Shown piece after piece: positions 41,407-50,137 of a stretch of 64,000 nucleotides of DNA. How positions within the stretch are numbered: the first letter of the stretch is position 1; each line of letters begins with the position of its first letter. The notes below the pieces were generated by a model. The model was given only the letters and a program-made list of their open reading frames with translations. It ran no database searches and had not been told where the DNA came from. This stretch comes from Alcanivorax sp. (lineage in GTDB: Bacteria; Pseudomonadota; Gammaproteobacteria; Pseudomonadales; Alcanivoracaceae). Made by a program: the position numbers and the translations under genes. Location of the stretch: positions 2,421,933 to 2,485,932 of the forward strand of contig NZ_CP080267.1 in assembly GCF_019431375.1 (NCBI RefSeq), given 5' to 3'.

Positions 41407-42563
41407 GTCTGGCTCCGATACAGGTAATCCATGTGGTACAGATCGTTTTCCGTCGGCGTCAGCGCGACCACTTCGCTGACGCGACGGCGACCATCGGGCA
41501 ACCTTTCCAGTTGAATGATGATATCCAGCGCCGAACCGATCAGTCGTCCGATGGCAGTTTCACTGGCCTCATAGCCACTCACCGCCAGCAATGTTTCGAT
41601 ACGCACAAGCGCGTCACGGGTGCTATTGGCGTGAATGGTACTCATGGAACCGTCATGACCTGTATTCATGGCCTGGAGCAATTCGATGATCTCGTTGGAG
41701 CGTACCTCGCCGAGAATAATCCGGTCCGGGCGCATTCGCAGGGCATTGATTACCAACTCTCGCGCACTGATGCGCCCCTTGCCTTCAGTATTCGCCGGAC
41801 GAGTTTCCAGACGCACTACATGAGGATGATTGAGAACCAGCTCGGCGGAATCCTCAATGGTGAGGATACGTTCCTGACGGGGAATGTACTGGCTGATCAG
41901 GTTCAGCATGGTGGTCTTGCCGGTGCCGGTACCACCGCTGATGATGATGTTACGCCGCGACTCCACGGCCTTGACCATGGTATCCAGACACGCCTCTGTC
42001 AGGGAGCCGCTATCAATCAGCTCCTGAGCACCAAGATGGTGACGGGTGAATTTACGGATACTGATGCTGGGGCCATCCAGGGCCAGCGGCGGAATGATCG
42101 CATTGACCCGGGACCCGTCCGGCAGACGAGCATCCACCATGGGACTGGACTCGTCCAGCCGCCGCCCCAGGGGAGCGAGCATACGACGAATTACCCGCAC
42201 CACATGATCGTCGTTGATGAATCGCACCGATGCCTTTTGCAGGACCCCGGCCACCTCAATGAAGACGCTGTCCGGGCCATTTACCAGGATATCGTTGATA
42301 CGGGGATCGGCCAGCAAAGGCTCCAATGGCCCATAACCGGTTACCTCGTCCAGTGTATCGCGAACCAGCTGATTAAGATCCTGCGTGGACAGGGGCACCC
42401 GATTCAGGGCGATATGCTGCCCAACCGCAGTGCGGACAAAATCGGCAAGCTGATCGCGGCCGGCATTGCCAACCTCGATGCCTTCCTCATCCAGCCGCTC
42501 CACCACCCAGCGATGGGTGCGATCCTTGAGATGCTGGTATTCTGCGTCGATCCGTCCCGCCAC
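41403..42563 (-). CDS. tadA: Flp pilus secretion ATPase TadA (CpaF)
   Basis: The 386-residue ATPase has Walker A GGTGTGKTT (about 209-217), an Asp-box ILTIEDSAEL (about 233-242), and RMRPDRIILGEVR (about 272-284, Walker B region). It powers pilus assembly at the inner membrane. It overlaps tadB by 4 bases and follows tadZ after 11 bases. Confidence 0.95.
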   Translation of the reverse strand: MAGRIDAEYQHLKDRTHRWVVERLDEEGIEVGNAGRDQLADFVRTAVGQHIALNRVPLSTQDLNQLVRDTLDEVTGYGPLEPLLADPRINDILVNGPDSVFIEVAGVLQKASVRFINDDHVVRVIRRMLAPLGRRLDESSPMVDARLPDGSRVNAIIPPLALDGPSISIRKFTRHHLGAQELIDSGSLTEACLDTMVKAVESRRNIIISGGTGTGKTTMLNLISQYIPRQERILTIEDSAELVLNHPHVVRLETRPANTEGKGRISARELVINALRMRPDRIILGEVRSNEIIELLQAMNTGHDGSMSTIHANSTRDALVRIETLLAVSGYEASETAIGRLIGSALDIIIQLERLPDGRRRVSEVVALTPTENDLYHMDYLYRSQT

Positions 42564-42574
42564 AAGCGCTCCTG

Positions 42575-43765
42575 CTATCCGTTACTGCGCAGTCGTTGCC
42601 ACCAGCTCTCACCGGCACTCACTTCCTGCTGTGATTCCAGCTTGTTAATCATGGCCTGCAGGCCGCGGCTGTAACGACAGCGGGGAGACTGCTCCTGAAT
42701 CGGCAGGCCACTGTTCATGGACATCAGACGGTGACGCCAGTCCATCGGCAGCCCTCCTAGCAGGCCAACTCCTGCTGTCTCCGATAGCTCATCAAGATCG
42801 GGAGGCACCTTGCTCTCCATGCCGTCCACCACCAGATGAACCTGGCTGTCCCGCCCCAGATGGGAGCGCCACTCATTACCCAGGGTCCGCACTGCATGGG
42901 CCTGATCCACCAGCGGCTGCATGGTGATCAGCAGGTGGCGAGCATGAATGCCCAGGGCTCTTACCCAGTGGCGACCCTCCAGGGTGCCCACATTGATCAC
43001 GATACGATCGAACATCTGCATCAGGTGATTGAGCGCAATGAACAGATCCGCACTGCGATCTCCTTCCAACTCGCGGCTATCAATACCGCCAGCCAGCAAC
43101 CGCAAACCCGGTCGATACTCTTCCAGAGCAGTGCCGATCAGAGTTTCATCCAGGGTTTCCGGGCTCGCCAACAGGTTCTCCAGGGTGTACTCGTTATGCA
43201 CATCCAGATAGAAAATACCCCGTTCGGCGGGCTGGGTATCAATGGCCAGGCAACGTTCATTGGGGAACAGGCGATTCAGCCCGAGTGCCACATTCTGGGC
43301 CAGAAAGCGGGTATCCACCGTGGGGCTGGCGGACGCCACCAGAGTGAGATTATTGGTCGCCGAGCGAACCTGGTCATCATAGTGTCCGACTCTCAGCAAC
43401 TGGTGGCGCCGCAGGCGGTCACGCACATCCCCCGCCTCACTGCCTGCCACAAAGCAATCCCGGGCACCGGCGCGCATGGACTGCAGCAACAATTCCTGAT
43501 TGGCACGGGCACAAACGGTGATCACGGTTACCCAGGGACGGGCACTGGTCAGAGCCGTAATGATGGCCAGCGACTGATCCATATCCGCTTCAGAAATTTC
43601 CACCATCACCACATGGGCGGTAGTCGCTTCCAGCAATCGCAGTACACGGGTCAAATCGCTTCTGCTGACCTGTTCAAGACGGAATGGCTCATCCACCACC
43701 CGCTCCAGCCAGGCTTCAATACCTTCATCGTCGACAACAGAAAGAACAATGTCATGATCACTCAT
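42575..43765 (-). CDS. tadZ: TadZ/CpaE-like pilus localisation ATPase
   Basis: The 396-residue protein has a receiver-like N-terminal domain (about 5-120) and a C-terminal MinD/ParA-like domain, where the P-loop is degenerate: the region starting LVASASPTVDTRFLAQNVA (about 140-158) takes the place of a Walker A box but has no GKT. Later elements such as DRIVINVGTL and LLITMQPLVDQAH fit the fold. TadZ places the pilus machine at the pole. Many TadZ proteins have such weak P-loops. Confidence 0.82.
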   Translation of the reverse strand: MSDHDIVLSVVDDEGIEAWLERVVDEPFRLEQVSRSDLTRVLRLLEATTAHVVMVEISEADMDQSLAIITALTSARPWVTVITVCARANQELLLQSMRAGARDCFVAGSEAGDVRDRLRRHQLLRVGHYDDQVRSATNNLTLVASASPTVDTRFLAQNVALGLNRLFPNERCLAIDTQPAERGIFYLDVHNEYTLENLLASPETLDETLIGTALEEYRPGLRLLAGGIDSRELEGDRSADLFIALNHLMQMFDRIVINVGTLEGRHWVRALGIHARHLLITMQPLVDQAHAVRTLGNEWRSHLGRDSQVHLVVDGMESKVPPDLDELSETAGVGLLGGLPMDWRHRLMSMNSGLPIQEQSPRCRYSRGLQAMINKLESQQEVSAGESWWQRLRSNG

Positions 43766-43769
43766 AGCA

Positions 43770-44942
43770 TCACCAGCTCAAGCCGTGGCGAATTGGCTGC
43801 GAACCACGACGACTTTCCGTGGCCATATCCAGCCAGCCCGTACTGCTACTGTGATAGCCCGCACCTGGCAGCGTCACCGGGGGCTCGGTGCTCTGTTGTG
43901 GTGTCACCAGATGTGGCGTCACCACCATCACCAGTTCCTTGTCATTTTTCTCAATGCGCGAGGAGCGGAAGAAGGCGCCCAACAACGGAATATTACCGAT
44001 GCCCGGCAGGCGGTCACTGTTGTTGATGGTGTTACGGCTAACCAGACCACTGATGATAAAGGTCTCACCCGGCGCCAGAGACACCGTGGTTTCCGCACGC
44101 CGCACCCTCAGGCCCGGCACAGCAACCCCCCCGGTTTCAACCCCGGCAGAAAAATCCAGTTCGGAAACCTCCGGTGCTACCTTGAGAATAATTTGACCGG
44201 CATCAATCACCGTTGGGGTAAGGCTAAGACCGATACCGAATTCCTTGAATTCAATTTGCACCCCGCTGTTATCACTGCGAATGGGGACAGGGAACTCCCC
44301 CCCGGACAGGAAACTGGCGCTCTGCCCTGACAGACTGGTCAGGGAGGGCTCGGCCAGGGTATAGGCAAAGCCACCCGCCTCCAGCGCATTGATGGCCAGT
44401 ACCGAATTGGGGCCAAAGCCAAACAGGTTAAATCCATTGGAGCTCAAGGGCGCCGGCACCACGCCCGGCACCTGAAAGCCGGTACCGGGAGGCGCAATCC
44501 CTACTGCTGACTGGCCATCGTTGAACACATTGCTGTAGCTCATACCCAGTTGGTTGAGCTCCGAGCGACTGACTTCCAATACCCGGATATCTGTCTGCAC
44601 CTGGGTGCCAAAAGGCAGCGAGGAACCCAGCGTCGTCGCCACTACCACCGTACTGCGCAGCGGCTTGGCCTTGCCGCGTAACCACACCGATATCACCGCC
44701 GAGCCCTCAGCCTTGGCGGTCAGCAACAACTCCTCACTGCCCGTCACGGTAAGTGCCGCCACCTTCGGATCCGAGGTCGCCACCTTGGCCACCGATTCCG
44801 GGAAGTTCAGCACTTTCTGATCCCCGGGCGCCACCCGCATGGTGCCTTCTAGAGCATCTGCCTGCGCCACGACCACAAGCGACAGGGAGAACCACAGAAC
44901 CAGCAATGCCCCGGCTCTCTTCCACAACCCCTTAACGCACAT
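43770..44942 (-). CDS. rcpA: Outer-membrane secretin RcpA/CpaC
   Basis: The 390-residue protein has a signal peptide (VVVAQADA cut), a BON/N0-like N-terminal part with VAPGDQKVLNFPE, and a C-terminal secretin domain with LSGQSASFLSGGEFPVP (about 213-229), VRRAETTVSLAPGETFIISGLVSRN (about 297-321) and LPGIGNIPLLGAFFRS (about 328-343). It makes the outer-membrane pore for the pilus. The ATG at 44942 overlaps rcpC by 11 bases and has AAGGAG upstream; the longer frame to 45239 has no homology-like features. Confidence 0.92.
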   Translation of the reverse strand: MCVKGLWKRAGALLVLWFSLSLVVVAQADALEGTMRVAPGDQKVLNFPESVAKVATSDPKVAALTVTGSEELLLTAKAEGSAVISVWLRGKAKPLRSTVVVATTLGSSLPFGTQVQTDIRVLEVSRSELNQLGMSYSNVFNDGQSAVGIAPPGTGFQVPGVVPAPLSSNGFNLFGFGPNSVLAINALEAGGFAYTLAEPSLTSLSGQSASFLSGGEFPVPIRSDNSGVQIEFKEFGIGLSLTPTVIDAGQIILKVAPEVSELDFSAGVETGGVAVPGLRVRRAETTVSLAPGETFIISGLVSRNTINNSDRLPGIGNIPLLGAFFRSSRIEKNDKELVMVVTPHLVTPQQSTEPPVTLPGAGYHSSSTGWLDMATESRRGSQPIRHGLSW

Positions 44943-45774
44943 AGGTGCTCCTTGACTCTGATCCCTCATACACTTCCACTTTCTGGCCCGGTGTCGCCCG
45001 TGGTGCTGGTGCGCGGGCCGCCGGGAACAGATCCTTGTAGTAAACCGGTTTGGCTTTCTTTCCTGCGTCGCTGTCGTCAGCAGCCTTGTCCTGGCTGGCC
45101 ACAACCGCCAAACGCAGCGTACCTTCTTCCGAGGCAAGCAACAGCGTCGGCACTTTGTCCTTGGGCACCGCCAGCACCACGGTATTGTTGCGACGCTGGG
45201 CCTCGCGATCCTGATCACTGCTGGCCGCCGCCATGGCACCCTTCACCGCCAGCACCTGCAGGCTGCGCAACAGCACCATGGCCGCCGGGTCATCCCGGTC
45301 TGCTTTTTGAAATGACACCGCCACATCCACCAGATCACCGGGCTGCAACAAACCGCCAGCCATGACCACATCATCCACCCCCACAGCCAAGGCTCGGAAA
45401 CCGGCGGGCAGGGTGCTGGGCAGAGTGCCACCAGGCTCAAGATGATTACGGGAAAGCAGTTCGCCCGGACGGGCGTATTGACGCAGTTCTTTGCCGGCCA
45501 CCTTTTCGTCGGCAGTCAGCACGTTGGGGATAGGTGCCGGCGAGGATACGACCGCCAACACCTCTTCATCCAGTGTGTCACCGACATTCAAACTCTCGGT
45601 GACGACCCAGTAACGATAACTGGGGGCTTCCTTGTCGCGCACTTCCTCACCGGAGGCGTCATCACGGACTACCAGCGACGGCGCCGGGTCGCGACTTAAT
45701 CCCACCAGCGCCAGTATCAGCGCAACCAATGCCACCACTAACGCCGGCAGCATATAGAGCAGTCTTGATCCCAT
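44932..45774 (-). CDS. rcpC: RcpC/CpaB pilus assembly protein
   Basis: The 280-residue protein has an N-terminal membrane anchor (about 6-26), an SAF/beta-clip domain (EVLAVVSSPAPIPNVLTADEKVAGKELRQYARPGELLSRNHL, about 70-111 by region) and a C-terminal domain with LQPGDLVDVAVSF. CpaB/RcpC proteins bind peptidoglycan or help the secretin in the periplasm. It begins 59 bases after the tadE-like gene. Confidence 0.88.
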   Translation of the reverse strand: MGSRLLYMLPALVVALVALILALVGLSRDPAPSLVVRDDASGEEVRDKEAPSYRYWVVTESLNVGDTLDEEVLAVVSSPAPIPNVLTADEKVAGKELRQYARPGELLSRNHLEPGGTLPSTLPAGFRALAVGVDDVVMAGGLLQPGDLVDVAVSFQKADRDDPAAMVLLRSLQVLAVKGAMAAASSDQDREAQRRNNTVVLAVPKDKVPTLLLASEEGTLRLAVVASQDKAADDSDAGKKAKPVYYKDLFPAARAPAPRATPGQKVEVYEGSESRSTYVR

Positions 45775-45832
45775 GTTCTCTCCGGAACATCCCTGTCAAA
45801 TGTTGGTTCTTGTGCCGACCCGACGCTTTAAA

Positions 45833-46291
45833 TCAGAACGCGGCCCGGGCATCCACATCCAGTGTTGCCGGCAAGGGCGGAAAATCCCCCAGCATGCCGA
45901 AGCTCAGCACCGGCACAATCGGATTGGCTTGATAGTTGGGGTATACCAGACTGCAGTGAAGCACTTCCACCCCCCCGGCAATGGTTTCCAGCCCGCAGGC
46001 TGACGTTGTATCCAGGTTATCCCTCAGGTTTTCCGGTAACTGCGCCACCAGGCCTGCCAGCGCCGTATTGGCCCTCTGCGTTACAGCAGTGCCAAGACCA
46101 CTGGCCTGGTTATCGGACCGGTCCACATACAGCGCCGTGGATACAGCGGTATCCACGGCGGCCTGCATACGATACTGGGCAAAGAAAGTGAGACCGTAAA
46201 CCGCCGCACCATAGAGCATGGCAACAACAAAGGGAAAAAGCATCAGAAACTCCAATGCCACCGCCCCAGTTACTCTCCGGCGTATCCGCAT
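45833..46291 (-). CDS. tadE: TadE-like pseudopilin
   Basis: The 152-residue protein begins RRRVTGAVALEFLMLFPFVVAMLYGAAVYG, the TadE form: a short basic leader, Gly, a hydrophobic segment with Glu near +5 (residue 14). TadE/TadF are minor pseudopilins cut by the TadV peptidase. No tadV is found in this window, so the peptidase would have to be encoded elsewhere. Confidence 0.82.
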   Translation of the reverse strand: MRIRRRVTGAVALEFLMLFPFVVAMLYGAAVYGLTFFAQYRMQAAVDTAVSTALYVDRSDNQASGLGTAVTQRANTALAGLVAQLPENLRDNLDTTSACGLETIAGGVEVLHCSLVYPNYQANPIVPVLSFGMLGDFPPLPATLDVDARAAF

Positions 46292-46317
46292 ATCTCGTAC
46301 CCGAAGGCGGCTAGCCC

Positions 46318-46545
46318 TTACGAGCCACCAGCATTGGAAGCGTCAGTGAAGAGGTCTGTAAATGCAGTGTTGATGGTCGTCTGAACCGTCTCATTAGTAG
46401 CCAGAACACCAATAATGATGATCAGTGCAGCAGCAAGCACAATATATTCCAATGCACTGGCACCACGCTGGTTGCGCGCACGCCCGGGCATCTGGGTGTA
46501 CAGCCGGATCATCAACAAACGAAACATATCTTTTAAGGTACTCAT
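46318..46545 (-). CDS. flp: Flp-type IVb pilin
   Basis: The 75-residue prepilin has a 27-30 residue leader ending at RNQRG, then ASALEYIVLAAALIIIIGVLA, the type IVb pilin cut and processed after Gly with Glu at +5 in SALEY. It is the structural subunit and the first gene of the tad transcript. The ATG at 46545 is chosen because CGGAG lies upstream; the ORF frame is open to 46884 but carries no pilin features beyond this start. Confidence 0.92.
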   Translation of the reverse strand: MSTLKDMFRLLMIRLYTQMPGRARNQRGASALEYIVLAAALIIIIGVLATNETVQTTINTAFTDLFTDASNAGGS

Positions 46546-46904
46546 AGTGCGCTCCGTTGCACGTCCCTTGATGTGAAAATCATGTGAAAGCATATGCGAA
46601 AAAGTGAACTTCGCATTTAATGCTATGCATCCGTAAGATGCATCACAACTTCCACTGCGTAGTGTTTTGTTGCGATGCACTTCTTTCTGTAAAAGTAGCA
46701 CCGGAGTACCGGCAACCGCATTGCAAAAACCCCGTTCGGGCCTGAAAGGTGACGAACGGTGTTTTAAAAGCACAGAATTGCACTTGCGTGACAGACAAGC
46801 CTGATCGTTTTGTGTTACTTGAACTGCTGACGACAAGACATCACTAACGTTAACAAGGTCCGCCCACAGGCAATCAAGCAGCACCCACCTCCGGCCAGAT
46901 TCCT
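46546..46904. promoter_or_regulatory. Upstream region of the flp/tad operon
   Basis: The 359 bases are more AT-rich than the genes around. They contain the inverted repeat ATGCATC, CGTAA, GATGCAT at 46625-46643, 80 bases upstream of flp, a possible operator. No sigma-54 -24/-12 pair and no firm sigma-70 promoter was found by eye. No small gene with a good start is seen here. Confidence 0.5.
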
Positions 46905-46948
46905 GACATAAAAAAACCCGGGACAGAATCCCGGGTTTTTTTTATGTC
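46905..46948. terminator. Bidirectional terminator downstream of rpmG
   Basis: GACATAAAAAAACCCGGGA and TCCCGGGTTTTTTTT with a five-base loop give a stem of ACCCGGGA / TCCCGGGT inside A- and T-runs. The outer bases TATGTC complete the symmetry. It stops rpmBG transcription and may insulate the tad promoter. Confidence 0.9.
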
Positions 46949-46976
46949 CGTTGCCAGGCAGGCAGCAAGAAAACCG

Positions 46977-47144
46977 TTACTTGATTTTCGCTTCCTTGTA
47001 GGCCACATGCTTGCGCACGACCGGATCATACTTCTTGGTTTCCATCTTTTCAGGATGGAGACGCTTGTTCTTGGTGGTGGTGTAGAAGTGCCCCGTGCCA
47101 GCAGAGGACACCAGGCGGATTTTTTCACGAATAGGACCGGCCAT
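46977..47144 (-). CDS. rpmG: 50S ribosomal protein L33
   Basis: The 55-residue basic protein reads MAGPIREKIRLVSSAGTGHF at the start and ends KEAKIK, with the L33 core TTTKNKRLHPEKMETKKYDP. It is too short to have been listed as a long ORF. It follows rpmB after 21 bases in the usual rpmB-rpmG operon. It lacks the CxxC pairs of the zinc-binding L33 form. Confidence 0.95.
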   Translation of the reverse strand: MAGPIREKIRLVSSAGTGHFYTTTKNKRLHPEKMETKKYDPVVRKHVAYKEAKIK

Positions 47145-47165
47145 GGGTTAGCTCCTTAATTAGCC

Positions 47166-47402
47166 TTAAACACGCTCGCCGCGAGAACGGATATCAGCCA
47201 GCACGGCATCAATCCCTTTCTTGTCGATAATACGCATGCCCTTGGAGGTCACACGCAGGCGCACAAAGCGCTTCTCGGACTCAACCCAGAAACGATGGTG
47301 GTGCAGATTCGGCTCGAAACGACGCTTGGTCTTGATGTTCGAGTGAGAAACTCTGTTGCCCGTTACAGGGCGCTTACCGGTCACCTGGCAAACCTTGGAC
47401 AT
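47166..47402 (-). CDS. rpmB: 50S ribosomal protein L28
   Basis: The 78-residue protein starts MSKVCQVTGKRPVTGNRVSH, the L28 signature, and has the LHHHRFWVESEKRFVRLRV core. First gene of the rpmB-rpmG operon. Only one Cys is present in the first ten residues, as in the zinc-free type. Confidence 0.97.
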   Translation of the reverse strand: MSKVCQVTGKRPVTGNRVSHSNIKTKRRFEPNLHHHRFWVESEKRFVRLRVTSKGMRIIDKKGIDAVLADIRSRGERV

Positions 47403-47564
47403 TGTCTTGCTCCGTAAATCTTCTTGCGGGGGGACGGTAGAGCCCCGGAAAAGGCGCGTTTTATACCAATCTGCCGGTCAAGTTTCAAGCGAAATCTCGG
47501 ATAATCGATCGGATACACCAGGATTCAGGGACTTACCGCAAGCCCATCTCCACTGCCGCCTCAT

Positions 47565-48239
47565 TTACAGCGCTCCACGGGCCGCCAGTGACACCCAACC
47601 GCCATCGCCGATTACCAGATGATCCAGCACACGGATCTCCATCAGCCCCAGCGCCTCCACCAGCCGCCGGGTAATGGCATGGTCCGACTGGCTGGGCTCG
47701 GCCACACCGGATGGATGGTTGTGGGCCAGAATGACCGCAGCCGCATTATGCTCCATGGCCCGACGCACTACCTCCCGGGGGTAAACCGCCGCCGCATCAA
47801 TAGTGCCCTGAAATAGCTGCTCGAAGGCAATCAGCCGGTGTTTGTTGTCCAGAAACAGACAGGCAAACACCTCATAGGGCAGCCCGCGCAGGCGAGCGGT
47901 GAGCAACTGGCCAGCCTTGTCCGGATTATCCAGCGGCAAACCCCGCTCCAGCGGTTCGGCCAGATAACGTCGCCCCAGCTCCAGCGCCGCCAGCAACAGG
48001 GCCCGCCGGGCAGTGCCCATACCCGGCAGGCGGGCCATGATCTCCGGGCTACTGTCGAGCAGGGCCCGCAACCCGCCACCCGCCGCCAACTGGGTTCTGG
48101 CCAGATCCACCGCTGTCATGCCCTGCTGCCCGGTACGCAGAAAAATTGCCAGCAGCTCCGCATCACTCAGCGATTCCGCCCCACGCGCCAGCAGCTTTTC
48201 CCTTGGTCTTTCATCCGTGGGCCAGTCAGTGATTGCCAT
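47565..48239 (-). CDS. radC: RadC family JAB1/MPN domain protein
   Basis: The 224-residue protein has an N-terminal helical HhH-like part (about 1-100) and a C-terminal MPN domain with the metal motif HNHPSGVAEPSQSD (about 171-184, HxHx7Sx2D). Despite the name, a role in DNA repair is not established. I take the ATG at 48239 (MAITDWPTDERPREKLL is the classic start); the frame runs upstream to 48995 but crosses the divergent coaBC gene. Confidence 0.94.
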   Translation of the reverse strand: MAITDWPTDERPREKLLARGAESLSDAELLAIFLRTGQQGMTAVDLARTQLAAGGGLRALLDSSPEIMARLPGMGTARRALLLAALELGRRYLAEPLERGLPLDNPDKAGQLLTARLRGLPYEVFACLFLDNKHRLIAFEQLFQGTIDAAAVYPREVVRRAMEHNAAAVILAHNHPSGVAEPSQSDHAITRRLVEALGLMEIRVLDHLVIGDGGWVSLAARGAL

Positions 48240-48425
48240 GCCGTTTCCTTTCCCCGTAACGCCTTGATATTCCATATCATTGTGAAGTGGGCAGCGCTCA
48301 TACCTTAGTGCTACCCTATGCAGCCTATGTAATAGCAGGGTTCCGGCTTCCACGGCACCGGTGATTTGCCCTTGCTGCTGTAAGCCCCCGCCGTAAACGT
48401 CGCTATCGCTGCGCAGGATTTCGTC

Positions 48426-49625
48426 ATGCATCGTCTGGTGAACAAACGCATCCTTCTGGGAGTCACGGGCGGAATTGCCGCCTATAAAGCCGCCGATCTG
48501 GTTCGCCGCCTGCAGGATGTGGGCGCCCAGGTACGGGTGGTGATGACCCAGGGTGCCTGCGAATTCATTACCCCGCTGACCATGCAGGCCCTGTCCGGAC
48601 ACCCGGTACATACCACCCTGCTGGATCCCACGGCGGAAGCCGCCATGGGCCATATCGAGCTGGCCCGCTGGGCAGATCTGGTGCTGATTGCGCCAGCTTC
48701 GGCCAATTTCATGGCCCGCCTTGCCCATGGTCACGGCAACGACCTGCTTGCCACCCTGTGCCTGGCCACCGGCGCCCCCATTGCCATTGCCCCGGCCATG
48801 AACCAGCAGATGTGGGCAGACACCAGCACCCAGAAAAACCTGCTGATCCTGCAGGAAAAGGGCATCAAGGTATTCGGCCCCGGCAGCGGCAGCCAGGCCT
48901 GCGGCGAGGTAGGCTCCGGTCGCATGCTCGAGCCCCTGGAGATCATCCAGCATGCCGCCGAGGTATTCGATTACCAGCTGCTCACCGGCAAGCATGTGGT
49001 GATTACTGCCGGCCCCACCCGCGAAGCCATCGACCCGGTGCGCTACATCACCAACAAGAGCTCCGGGAAAATGGGCTTCGCCCTGGCCGAGGCCGCCGCC
49101 GAAGCCGGTGCTCGGGTCACCCTGATCGCCGGCCCGGTGAATCTGCCTACCCCGTCACGGGTGGACCGGGTGGATGTGAGCCGGGCAGTGGATATGTTTG
49201 ATGCCTGCATGAAAACAGTGGAGGAAGGCTGTGACGTCTTTATCGCCACCGCCGCCGTGGCGGACTACCGCCCCACAGTCACCGCCGACCACAAGATCAA
49301 GAAATCCACTGAGGAAATTCACCTCACCCTGGTAAAAAACCCGGACATCGTGGCCTCAGTAGCAGAGCACGACAAACGCCCCTTCACCGTGGGCTTTGCG
49401 GCAGAAACCCGGGACGTGGTGGCCTATGCCCAGGCCAAGCTGGTGAACAAGAAACTGGACATGATCGCCACCAATGACGTGTCCGGCAGCAATGTGGGCT
49501 TCAACAGTGACAACAATGCCCTCACCGTCATCTGGCCCGGTGGCCACAAGGTGCTGCCACTGGCCTCCAAGGCACAGATTGCCAAGCAACTGATCGAATT
49601 GATTGCGATACGGTATAAAGACTAA
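48426..49625 (+). CDS. coaBC: Bifunctional phosphopantothenoylcysteine decarboxylase / ligase CoaBC
   Basis: The 399-residue fusion has the flavin-dependent decarboxylase CoaC first: GVTGGIAAYKA (about 10-20), HIELARWADLVLIAPASANF (about 77-96), PAMN and GSGSQACGEVGSGRM (about 154-168). The CoaB ligase follows, with ITAGPTREAIDPVRYITNKSSGKMG (about 191-215). These are two steps of coenzyme A synthesis. A cluster with dut and algC downstream is common. Confidence 0.97.
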   Translation: MHRLVNKRILLGVTGGIAAYKAADLVRRLQDVGAQVRVVMTQGACEFITPLTMQALSGHPVHTTLLDPTAEAAMGHIELARWADLVLIAPASANFMARLAHGHGNDLLATLCLATGAPIAIAPAMNQQMWADTSTQKNLLILQEKGIKVFGPGSGSQACGEVGSGRMLEPLEIIQHAAEVFDYQLLTGKHVVITAGPTREAIDPVRYITNKSSGKMGFALAEAAAEAGARVTLIAGPVNLPTPSRVDRVDVSRAVDMFDACMKTVEEGCDVFIATAAVADYRPTVTADHKIKKSTEEIHLTLVKNPDIVASVAEHDKRPFTVGFAAETRDVVAYAQAKLVNKKLDMIATNDVSGSNVGFNSDNNALTVIWPGGHKVLPLASKAQIAKQLIELIAIRYKD

Positions 49626-49666
49626 CGCTGGCGTGTGAAGCGTGACGCCTGACCAAAGGGAAAACC

Positions 49667-50119
49667 ATGAAACTGCAATATCGTGTTCTCGACCCCCGAC
49701 TGGGCGACAGTATTCCATTGCCCCATTACGCCACCGACGGCTCTGCCGGGCTGGATCTGCGCGCCATGGTCAAGGAACCGCTGCGGCTGGAACCGGGGCA
49801 AACCGAGCTGCTGCCCACCGGCATGGCCATCCATATCAGTGACCCGGGCTATGCGGGGATGATCCTGCCGCGCTCCGGGCTGGGCCACAAGCACGGCATC
49901 GTACTGGGCAACCTGGTGGGCCTGATCGATTCCGACTACCAGGGCGAACTGATGGTGTCCTGCTGGAACCGGGGCAACCAGCCGTTCACCGTGGAACCCG
50001 GCGAACGTATTGCCCAGCTGGTCATCGTTCCGGTGATGCAGGTACAACTGGAACAGGTGGACAACTTCACCAACAGTGAGCGGGGCAGCGGCGGTTTCGG
50101 CCACAGCGGCCGTCACTGA
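49667..50119 (+). CDS. dut: Deoxyuridine 5'-triphosphate nucleotidohydrolase Dut
   Basis: The 150-residue trimeric dUTPase has the five motifs: GSAGLDLRA (about 25-33), PRSGLGHKHGI (about 68-78), GNLVGLIDSDYQGEL (about 81-95), RIAQLV (about 114-119) and RGSGGFGHSG near the C-terminus. It makes dUMP and keeps dUTP low. It is 41 bases after coaBC and 18 before algC. Confidence 0.97.
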   Translation: MKLQYRVLDPRLGDSIPLPHYATDGSAGLDLRAMVKEPLRLEPGQTELLPTGMAIHISDPGYAGMILPRSGLGHKHGIVLGNLVGLIDSDYQGELMVSCWNRGNQPFTVEPGERIAQLVIVPVMQVQLEQVDNFTNSERGSGGFGHSGRH

Positions 50120-50137
50120 GCATGACCGGGAGGGGAC

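Noticed and set aside
41376..44026. Two plus-strand ORFs of 432 and 396 residues
   Set aside because: Antisense to tadA and tadZ/rcpA; amino-acid make-up is typical of shadow frames.
47565..48995. Extension of radC to a 476-residue protein
   Set aside because: The upstream part runs through the divergent coaBC gene and has no RadC-like sequence; the ATG at 48239 gives the normal protein.
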